Origin: Flavobacteriales bacterium
GTDB taxonomy: Bacteria > Bacteroidota > Bacteroidia > Flavobacteriales_D > Sanyastnellaceae
DNA length: 6,057 bases
NCBI GenBank assembly: GCA_030728235.1
Contig: JANRAA010000114.1
Coordinates: 1 to 6,057, forward strand
Reading direction: 5' to 3'
The notes under the pieces are model-generated. The model worked only from the letters and a program-made list of their open reading frames with translations. It searched no databases and had not been told where the DNA came from. Below are positions 1-4,955 of the stretch, piece after piece (the stretch's first letter is position 1; each line of letters starts with the position of its first letter). The position numbers were made by a program, and so were the translations under genes.

Positions 1-22
1 CGAACTGCTGCCAATAATCCAT
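1..22 (-). CDS. Possible 5' end of a divergent gene leaving the window (seven codons only)
   Basis: Read on the minus strand from position 22, the edge of the window gives ATG and then codons for MDYWQQF with no stop before the sequence ends. A start like this, with an aromatic-rich YWxxF segment right after Met, resembles from memory the beginning of REP-associated/IS200-type Tyr transposase-like proteins (Y1_Tnp) of Bacteroidota. Seven residues are far too few to identify a family. The neighbouring operon is transcribed away from it, so this would be a divergent gene pair. No clear promoter box is visible for it on the minus strand. It may equally be a chance ATG. Confidence 0.2.
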
Positions 23-91
23 GCTAAATTTGCAATTTCCCGATGGTAGAACGGGTTTTTATTCATGCGCCGTTTTCATTTTCAGAGTTAC

Positions 92-100
92 TATCTTTGC
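92..100 (+). promoter_or_regulatory. Bacteroidota-type promoter -7 box (TATCTTTGC)
   Basis: TATCTTTG at 92-99, followed by C, is a perfect match to the TAnnTTTG -7 element used by the primary sigma factor of Bacteroidota. A matching -33 TTTG/TTG about 19-21 nt upstream is not visible; only T-rich sequence lies around 73-76. Transcription would begin near 105-107, just ahead of the three-gene operon. A second match, TAAATTTGC at 25-33, lies further upstream in the same direction and could be an additional start, but its -33 region is outside the window. Confidence 0.5.
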
Positions 101-146
101 CGAAATTTCAATTATGCGAGTTGTTGCCGAAATTCCTCACGAAGTA

Positions 147-368
147 ATGAAAATCACTGTTTTTAAGTGGAATGAAAAGTACCTCATTAAATTTGAAGTG
201 GGAACGTTTGAACAAACGTATAAAATTGGTCAACTCGAATCTGTTGGCTTGTCTGATGTTAAATCTCTCGTTACCCCTGCTTTCTGCACGCAGGTGCTAA
301 AACGATTTATCGAAATGAGAACTGATTTTTCTGAAGCTTGGCAAGCCTACCAAAACACCAGCAAATGA
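147..368 (+). CDS. Small conserved hypothetical protein, first gene of the OmpH-like operon
   Basis: This encodes about 73 residues of unknown function. I chose the ATG at 147 because the protein then begins MKITVFKWNEKYLIKFE, which resembles from memory the start of small uncharacterised Bacteroidota proteins of about 70 residues. It also leaves a leader of about 40 nt after the promoter box at 92-99. An in-frame ATG at 114 (84 residues) would leave almost no leader; the still earlier ATG at 21 lies upstream of that box. The N-terminal half looks like a short beta meander (KYLIKFEVGTFEQTYKI) and the C-terminal half is helical. There is no signal peptide, membrane segment or cysteine pattern suggesting an enzyme, so a small cytoplasmic protein is likely. 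Its stop codon overlaps the next start as ATGA, which argues for translational coupling and a role tied to the OmpH-like protein. No function can be assigned. Confidence 0.75.
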   Translation: MKITVFKWNEKYLIKFEVGTFEQTYKIGQLESVGLSDVKSLVTPAFCTQVLKRFIEMRTDFSEAWQAYQNTSK

Positions 369-1012
369 TGCAAAAAATTTCTTTAGCTATCAGCATTCTA
401 GCCATCGTGCTTTGTGGAGTGCTGTTTTTCACAAGAGGAAACAATGATAACGCTTCGCTCGAAGGCATTGGCTCTCTGTCCAACACCGCTACTTTTATGA
501 ACGCCGACTCAACAGGGTCGTCACCGCGTATCGCTTTCGTAAAAGGTGATAGCATCAATCAAAGCTATCAGTTCATTATCGATAAACAACAAGAGTTGAT
601 TAGCTCGAGTAAAATAAGCGAAGGCCGACTTAAATCGCGACTTACCGGCGCTGAAAAGGAATACCAAGAGCTTGTTCAGTACGCTCAAAGCGGACAAGCA
701 TCAGAAGAGGAAATGCAAATTGCGCAGAACAGAATCATGGAGCTTCAATATGAACTTCAACAAGCTGAAACGGCTGAGCAAAATCGTCTGATGCAACAAG
801 AACAGGTGATTCAAGTTCAAATCGTTGAACGCCTCGATGCTTTCTTGAAGAAGTTTGCAGCTGAAAATAGTATCGATATTATCCTCAATTGGGGCATTTC
901 GGGAGAAGGCATCCTTTACGGATCGCAACCTTTTGATATAACAAGCGCAGTAATCGATGGACTCAACACGGAGTATGCCATCGAAAAAATGGGAAATGAA
1001 GGGGCAAAATGA
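365..1012 (+). CDS. Membrane-anchored OmpH/Skp-family coiled-coil protein
   Basis: A 215-residue protein of the OmpH/Skp family; the founding member is a periplasmic chaperone that holds unfolded outer-membrane proteins. Residues 4-22 form a hydrophobic stretch (ISLAISILAIVLCGVLFF) flanked by Lys and Arg, better read as an uncleaved signal anchor than as a lipoprotein signal, since the residue before Cys17 is Leu. A linker of about 30 residues follows, then the family's first strand (RIAFVKGDSI, near 55-64). Next comes a long Gln/Glu-rich coiled coil (about 70-160) and a C-terminal segment, DIILNWGISGEGILYGSQPF, typical of the family. At 215 residues it is longer than Skp (about 160) because of the anchor and linker. 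The ATG at 365 overlaps the previous stop by 4 nt; ATG 368 is an alternative. The 3' end overlaps the DUF4924 gene by 4 nt. A chaperone role is inferred from the family; Bacteroidota carry several paralogues. Confidence 0.88.
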   Translation: MMQKISLAISILAIVLCGVLFFTRGNNDNASLEGIGSLSNTATFMNADSTGSSPRIAFVKGDSINQSYQFIIDKQQELISSSKISEGRLKSRLTGAEKEYQELVQYAQSGQASEEEMQIAQNRIMELQYELQQAETAEQNRLMQQEQVIQVQIVERLDAFLKKFAAENSIDIILNWGISGEGILYGSQPFDITSAVIDGLNTEYAIEKMGNEGAK

Positions 1013-1551
1013 CAATCGCTGAGAAAAAAAAGAAGGAGAATATTGCCGAGTATTTGCTCTTTCTTTGGCAAATGGAAGACTTGGTTAGAGCCGCAAACTT
1101 CGACCTGTCTGTTATTCGTACTTTTCTTTCAAATGAAATTGATGCCGATGCGCTCGACAATGAAATGAATTGGTTCGGAACTTTAATTCGCGCCATGCAA
1201 TCAAGTGGTGTGCAGCAAAAAGGTCATGTTGAAGAGGTAAATGAAATTCTGATTGAACTCAACTATCTCCATCACACACTGCTAAATATCCTCCATCATG
1301 ATCAATTCGCGAAGGTGTGGAATTCAGCCGAACTGAACCTCCGCGATTTCTTAGAGATGTCGGGCAACAAAACAATGAACCCTGTAGAAGCATGCCTCAC
1401 AGCGCTTTATGGTTTGATGATGCTGCGCCTGAAAAAACAAGAGGTGTCTGATGAAACCATGAAAGCAATGGACACTTTTCGAAACTATATCAGCATGCTG
1501 TCAGAACAGTACCGAATAATGAGAAGCGGTGATCTTTTCTCTATTAACTGA
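1009..1551 (+). CDS. DUF4924 family protein
   Basis: A 180-residue, almost wholly helical protein. Its N-terminus (KKKENIAEYLLFLWQMEDL, followed by Val-Arg-Ala) matches what I recall of DUF4924, a family of unknown function in Bacteroidota. Family members carry this EYLLxxWQxEDLxRA signature and are around 180 residues, so this copy looks complete. There is no signal peptide and no membrane segment; a His-rich patch (LHHTLLNILHHDQF, about residues 87-100) and a hydrophobic helix around 130-142 are visible. The ATG at 1009 overlaps the OmpH-like stop as ATGA, making this the third gene of a translationally coupled operon. No biochemical role is known to me. Its co-transcription suggests a link to envelope biogenesis, which is inference. 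Its last 8 nt overlap the convergent gene on the minus strand. Confidence 0.88.
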   Translation: MTIAEKKKKENIAEYLLFLWQMEDLVRAANFDLSVIRTFLSNEIDADALDNEMNWFGTLIRAMQSSGVQQKGHVEEVNEILIELNYLHHTLLNILHHDQFAKVWNSAELNLRDFLEMSGNKTMNPVEACLTALYGLMMLRLKKQEVSDETMKAMDTFRNYISMLSEQYRIMRSGDLFSIN

Positions 1552-2473
1552 GATTTAAGATGATTTTGTATTCTGTTATGTCGTCGCGAATCTCATGAAT
1601 GACAAGGCTTCCCGGTAAAACTTTTACAGAATTGGGTGGTGGTGCGATTCCAGTAACACTCATGAAGTCAATTTCTTCATGCGGTGAATAGTTTTCAAAT
1701 TCGAACGACACAATTCCAATTGCCTCATCTATTTGCTTCCAGGTTACAGTTGGTGTGATTTTCGAAAATGCGTTGTGCAGCATAATCCGAATTGAAACCT
1801 CGTGCAACATTTTACCTACCTCTGTCGAAATTTCTGTCGATTCAGTTTCTTCCGAATATTTGAATCCTTTCAAATCAAATACCTGCTGCAACAAGCGGTT
1901 TGCCTCATGCAAAACAGAACCAATGCTCGTGCTGTTGCCAGTAGGTGATAATTGGGCGCCACTCAATACATGACTGAAAATCGAACTAAGCCTATTGGCA
2001 CTGTCTTTCAGATATTCCAACAATACTGCATCGTTGTCGCTGATCTTTAATTCCTGAATCAGAATCCCAGTTAATCCACGTATGCGATTGATGGGGGCCT
2101 TCAGCAAGTGTGTTATATTGCCGTTGGAATCAGAATTGTAATTTTCTATCGCTTGCGCCAATTGATCAAAAGTGATGTCAAAAGGCACGAGGTCATGTTT
2201 TTTGGTAGATCCAGAAACAATCAAGGGGTCGGTATTGAGAATGATCCCTTTCGTTACCAAGTTCGCATCCGAAAAAACAGAGCTGCTCCCGATTATCTTG
2301 AAGGTATGCCCAACAGCATGCTTTACACGATCTATTCCTACCGCCTCATTCCACCATACAGGAATGTCCATTGTCGTTTCGAACAATGGACGCAAATTTT
2401 CTGTATACCGGAGATGAATAAATTCTTTTTTCTGGAGATCTACTGTCCAAGAAAACCAATCTGATTCAGCCAT
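1544..2473 (-). CDS. Degenerate histidine-kinase-like protein (PAS-like + DHp + eroded ATPase domain)
   Basis: A 309-residue soluble protein with no membrane segment. The N-terminal part (about 1-105) looks like a PAS domain: a Trp-rich start (WFSWTVDL), a WWNEAVGIDRVKHAV segment in the place of PAS_3's WW..vhPdDr, and beta-rich sequence after it. Residues 119-170 read as a dimerisation/phosphotransfer segment, with NITHLLKAPINRIRGL matching the H-box pattern (sHeLRtPL...) and placing the candidate phospho-accepting His at 122. The C-terminal part (about 185-309) keeps the outline of a HATPase_c domain, with an N-box remnant MLHNAF (Asn234). The first N-box Asn is replaced (Ile230), and no DxGxG G1 box or glycine-rich lid is recognisable. 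Conventional ATP-dependent autophosphorylation therefore looks doubtful. It follows a pseudo-receiver gene by 72 nt on the same strand, so the two are probably co-transcribed and partners. It may act as a phosphate acceptor, scaffold or sensor. Confidence 0.75.
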   Translation of the reverse strand: MAESDWFSWTVDLQKKEFIHLRYTENLRPLFETTMDIPVWWNEAVGIDRVKHAVGHTFKIIGSSSVFSDANLVTKGIILNTDPLIVSGSTKKHDLVPFDITFDQLAQAIENYNSDSNGNITHLLKAPINRIRGLTGILIQELKISDNDAVLLEYLKDSANRLSSIFSHVLSGAQLSPTGNSTSIGSVLHEANRLLQQVFDLKGFKYSEETESTEISTEVGKMLHEVSIRIMLHNAFSKITPTVTWKQIDEAIGIVSFEFENYSPHEEIDFMSVTGIAPPPNSVKVLPGSLVIHEIRDDITEYKIILNLS

Positions 2474-2545
2474 TGCACTTCGAACTACTCTTAATCAAGG
2501 CTAAAAGTTAATTCTTAGTCGCGTAATACCAAAGAGAATTATTGT

Positions 2546-2992
2546 TTATGACAATAAGCTATGGCGAAGCATAAATTCATATTGCTCATTTTCAAGGGTT
2601 AGCGCCGCTATTAGTTTGTCTTTTTTCTCGTTTTCCATGGCCACAATTATGCTGTCGGCTATTGCAGCATTCACATTTTTGGAAATTTCGTCTTGTCGAC
2701 AAATGCGAATCGCCCCGCATTGATTGACGATGTCTATAAGCAATTGCACGTCTTCAACATCTTGTATTAAACAAACAACCATCTGCTCATGAATGGCGCG
2801 AATAGCAGGAATGAGTGCATGATTGCCATTTTGTATGAACGACATCGATACAACCCACGTACAGAAATCTTTTTTCTCTGCATGAGACCAAATGACACTC
2901 GATTCGGAGTATGTTATTTTTTCAACCACACCGGGTAAATCAAGGTGTTGATTTACAGTCTCTTGTGGTATTAATATTTTAAGATTGCTCAT
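2546..2992 (-). CDS. Degenerate response-regulator receiver (pseudo-receiver) protein
   Basis: A 148-residue protein with the outline of a CheY-like receiver. The first strand is LKILIPQE where LKILIVDDE is usual. The third strand is WVVSMSF (46-52), with Ser where the phospho-acceptor Asp belongs. The fourth strand MVVCLIQD has Gln at the usual Thr/Ser position. The final segment NQCGAIRICRQDE (90-102) lines up with the NxGxIyryltKPW block of receivers and has Gln-Asp for Lys-Pro. Residues 103-148 form a charged helix ending LENEQYEFMLRHSLLS, a tail I associate with Bacteroidota response regulators; there is no output domain. The ATG at 2992 is preferred because it puts MSNLKIL at the usual distance before strand one and has AAGG 8 nt upstream. 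The same frame is open to an ATG at 3094 (182 residues), and 2998 is also possible. Classical phosphorylation seems impossible, so it may bind its kinase-like neighbour constitutively. Confidence 0.7.
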   Translation of the reverse strand: MSNLKILIPQETVNQHLDLPGVVEKITYSESSVIWSHAEKKDFCTWVVSMSFIQNGNHALIPAIRAIHEQMVVCLIQDVEDVQLLIDIVNQCGAIRICRQDEISKNVNAAIADSIIVAMENEKKDKLIAALTLENEQYEFMLRHSLLS

Positions 2993-3056
2993 TTCCATAA
3001 CCTTAATACGTTCGACATATCCAAAGGTTTCGTACATTATCGGTGATGAAAGATTT

Positions 3057-3086
3057 TTTGTAATCGTGCAAATAAAAGTTCTTTTG
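3057..3086 (+). promoter_or_regulatory. Candidate promoter for the E1-like gene operon
   Basis: TTTG at 3057-3060 is followed after 18 nt by TTCTTTTG at 3079-3086, one mismatch from the Bacteroidota -7 consensus TAnnTTTG. The spacing is close to the usual 19-21 nt. Transcription would start near 3093, giving a leader of about 35 nt before the ATG at 3128. The element lies upstream of the preferred start of the divergent pseudo-receiver gene but inside its longer open frame. Confidence 0.35.
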
Positions 3087-3100
3087 TCTACCATTGCGAA
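3069..3100 (-). promoter_or_regulatory. Weak candidate promoter for the pseudo-receiver/pseudo-kinase pair
   Basis: On the minus strand, TTCG at 3100-3097 is followed after 20 nt by TTTATTTGC at 3076-3068, each box one mismatch from TTTG and TAnnTTTG. Transcription would begin near 3062. That fits the translation start at 2992 rather than 3094 and overlaps the forward candidate promoter, so the two divergent units might compete for the same DNA. In this A+T-rich sequence such one-mismatch boxes can arise by chance. Confidence 0.22.
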
Positions 3101-3127
3101 CGAAAACTAACCGGAAATCCCTAAGGA

Positions 3128-4225
3128 ATGGCAGAATTAGCCAACCAATCGACTATTTTAAAAAATTTAATTCAGCCTGTCTTTTTCAATTTGAAACAGG
3201 TAGATGATAAACAAGCGTTTGACCGCTTGCTAGCAGAAAAGGAGCCTTCGCTAGTTGATGAAATATATCATCAACTCAGTGAATTGGTTGCTCTGAGATT
3301 TCCTGAGAAGATGGGGCGACCTTCTTCTGAAGAGTTGGAATTAGGAATCCAACGGGAATTGAACGGCTCGCAATTGCATGATTATGGTGTCTGGGTTTAT
3401 TACCCATGGCGAAATACAGTCATTCATCTTTTAGATGAAGAGGCGTTTATCGAAGTGCGCACCAATCGCAACATGCTCAAAATCACGAGTGATGAACAAA
3501 AGGTGCTACGATCAAAAATTGTCGGAATCATCGGTATGTCAGTAGGCTCCGGTGCCGCACTTGCGATTGCCCTTGAACGTGGCGCTGGCGAATTGAGAAT
3601 CGCTGATATGGATACGCTTGATCTATCCAATTTGAACAGAATTCGCTCGAGCGTACTCAATCTGGGTCTTCCGAAAACCACGATTGTAGCTCGCGAAATA
3701 GCCGAGATCGACCCGTATATTAAAGTAAGGGTTTTTGATTGTGGTATCACGGAAGATAATATTGATCAGTTTTTTGATGACGGCGGTCGAATTGATCTCC
3801 TTGTTGAATTGTGCGATAGCATAGGTATGAAACTGCGATCCCGAATGCATGCAAAAAAGCGGGGCATACCTGTAGTGATGGAAACATCAGACAATGGAGT
3901 TTTGGATATCGAAAGGTTTGACCTGAATCCTGCGTTGGAATTGCTTCACGGACGATTTACAGATAGCGAAGTTGAGAACTTATTGGGAGCAGATAGCTGG
4001 ACGCCAGATATTACAGCGAAATTTATCGCTGTAGATGAACTAAGCTCTCGCATGAAATTGTCATTTACAGAAATTGGAAAATCGATCTCGCGTTGGCCTC
4101 AATTGGGCTCCGAAGTGACGATGGGAGCTGGTGTAGTTGCTTCAGTTTCACGGTTGATTTTGTTAGGTGACGAAAAATTGTACGGACGAAAATATCTAGA
4201 TATCGGTGAGTTCAACTTGGGTTAA
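3128..4225 (+). CDS. E1-like (ThiF/MoeB/UBA-fold) adenylyltransferase, Rv1355c-type
   Basis: A 365-residue protein of the ThiF/E1 superfamily, which activates carboxylates (often a protein C-terminus) with ATP to form acyl-adenylates. An N-terminal region of about 125 residues contains YGVWVYYPWRNTVIHLL and TNRNMLKITSDEQ, features I associate with the Rv1355c-like group. The Rossmann domain follows: nucleotide loop GMSVGSG (136-142), DMDTLDLSNLNR (160-171) with the ATP-contacting Asp and Asn-Arg, Lys183 in LGLPK, and Asp230 in ELCD. No CxxC zinc pairs are present, and only Cys205 and Cys229 occur in the protein, so a ThiF/MoeB zinc site and the usual crossover-loop Cys are lacking. Rv1355c itself carries a fused nitroreductase-like domain as I recall; this copy ends without one. 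The ATG at 3128 directly follows AAGGA. A GNAT-like gene begins inside its 3' end. The substrate is unknown. Confidence 0.85.
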   Translation: MAELANQSTILKNLIQPVFFNLKQVDDKQAFDRLLAEKEPSLVDEIYHQLSELVALRFPEKMGRPSSEELELGIQRELNGSQLHDYGVWVYYPWRNTVIHLLDEEAFIEVRTNRNMLKITSDEQKVLRSKIVGIIGMSVGSGAALAIALERGAGELRIADMDTLDLSNLNRIRSSVLNLGLPKTTIVAREIAEIDPYIKVRVFDCGITEDNIDQFFDDGGRIDLLVELCDSIGMKLRSRMHAKKRGIPVVMETSDNGVLDIERFDLNPALELLHGRFTDSEVENLLGADSWTPDITAKFIAVDELSSRMKLSFTEIGKSISRWPQLGSEVTMGAGVVASVSRLILLGDEKLYGRKYLDIGEFNLG

Positions 4226-4955
4226 TAAAGATACTGCAGCGCGAACAGTCGCTCAGATAAGATCGTTGAGGATAATTGCTTTCCGAGCAATTGACGACGT
4301 GAACAAGTCTATGAAATTTGCCGAAGGCCATGCCTCGGTGCTTAAAAATCATGGAATAAAGAAGGTCTCTACCATGGGAGCTTCATGGGCTGAAGATCCA
4401 AATGTTTATGTGCTGATGATAACCTCACCAGGTGGTGAAAAAATCTATGGTGGAGCTCGTATTCATATCTTCTCCGATGCCAATCCACTCCCGTGTCAGC
4501 AAACATTTCGACTGCACGACGATAGAACAGATGAAGTTTTCGAAGAACTTTCAAAACACGGGGTTGCAGAGTTTTGTGCATTGTGGACCTCGGTGGAAAT
4601 CGCAGGTTTGGGTGTAAGCGCCAAAGATCTGGTTAAATGCGGATGGAGCCTCTGTGAAAAACTGAAAATTCATCGCATGGTGGCACTCCTTTCTCCCGTA
4701 ACAAGAAGATGGATGAAGGAACTTGGGCTGGATCATTTTACTGAATTGGCTAATAATGGGGAAATCCCATATCCTACAGATCGTTTCATCGCAACTCTCA
4801 CTTTGTATAAGCATCCTGAAAGCAGACAGAATCTGGACGATGAGTTTCTCTCTACTGTAGAAGCTTTAGAGAAAAACCCCCAATTAAAGCAAGAAGTGGT
4901 CGGAGCCAGAGGAAAGGTTACTATTCACTTCGATATTGAAATAAATGTTGATTAA
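4206..4955 (+). CDS. N-acyltransferase (GNAT)-like protein of unknown substrate
   Basis: A 249-residue soluble protein that looks like a diverged acyl-CoA N-acyltransferase. ALWTSVEIAGLGVSAKDLV (125-143) carries an ExxGxG pyrophosphate-loop-like motif followed by a helix, in the position of GNAT motif A (Q/RxxGxG). GGARIHIF (82-89) resembles the preceding central strand, and HRMVALLSP (156-164) and WMKELGLDHF (169-178) fit the later strand and the N-myristoyl/acyl-like helix. The C-terminal tail (about 205-249) is an extension of charged helix plus a strand. The start is uncertain: GTG at 4206 overlaps the E1-like gene by 20 nt, TTG 4266 and ATG 4311 are later options, and no Shine-Dalgarno is visible. 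GTG 4206 or TTG 4266 is favoured because the IIAFRAIDDVNKSMKFAEGH region looks like part of the conserved domain. Position between the E1-like and sensor genes suggests it uses or modifies the activated product. The substrate is unknown and the fold assignment is tentative. Confidence 0.65.
   Translation: MSSTWVNKDTAARTVAQIRSLRIIAFRAIDDVNKSMKFAEGHASVLKNHGIKKVSTMGASWAEDPNVYVLMITSPGGEKIYGGARIHIFSDANPLPCQQTFRLHDDRTDEVFEELSKHGVAEFCALWTSVEIAGLGVSAKDLVKCGWSLCEKLKIHRMVALLSPVTRRWMKELGLDHFTELANNGEIPYPTDRFIATLTLYKHPESRQNLDDEFLSTVEALEKNPQLKQEVVGARGKVTIHFDIEINVD

Noticed and set aside
21..146. N-terminal extension of the first small gene from ATG 21
   Set aside because: It runs across the TATCTTTGC promoter box, and the extra residues do not look like a domain or signal peptide; the conserved-looking part begins at 147.
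338..364. TTG 338 as start of the OmpH-like gene
   Set aside because: It would put nine mostly polar residues before the signal anchor and overlap the previous gene by 31 nt; the ATG at 365 gives a standard 4-nt overlap and normal anchor position.
365..420. Lipobox around Cys17 of the OmpH-like protein
   Set aside because: The sequence is IVLC-G with Leu immediately before Cys, where Gly/Ala/Ser is needed; an uncleaved signal anchor fits better.
1549..1595. Inverted repeat TGAGATT (1549-1555) / AATCTCA (1589-1595) as a bidirectional terminator
   Set aside because: The arms are only 7 bp and A+T-rich, the loop is 33 nt, and no T run follows on either strand; a chance match is likely.
2108..2464. 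Long plus-strand open frame of 118 codons opposite the kinase-like gene
   Set aside because: It lies wholly antisense to a frame with clear PAS/DHp-like features, its translation has no recognisable motif, and it reads like the complement of coding sequence.
2474..2545. A promoter or terminator between the pseudo-receiver and pseudo-kinase genes
   Set aside because: The minus strand has a TCTCTTTG resembling a -7 box, but no -33 box at the right distance and no hairpin, so co-transcription is the simpler reading.
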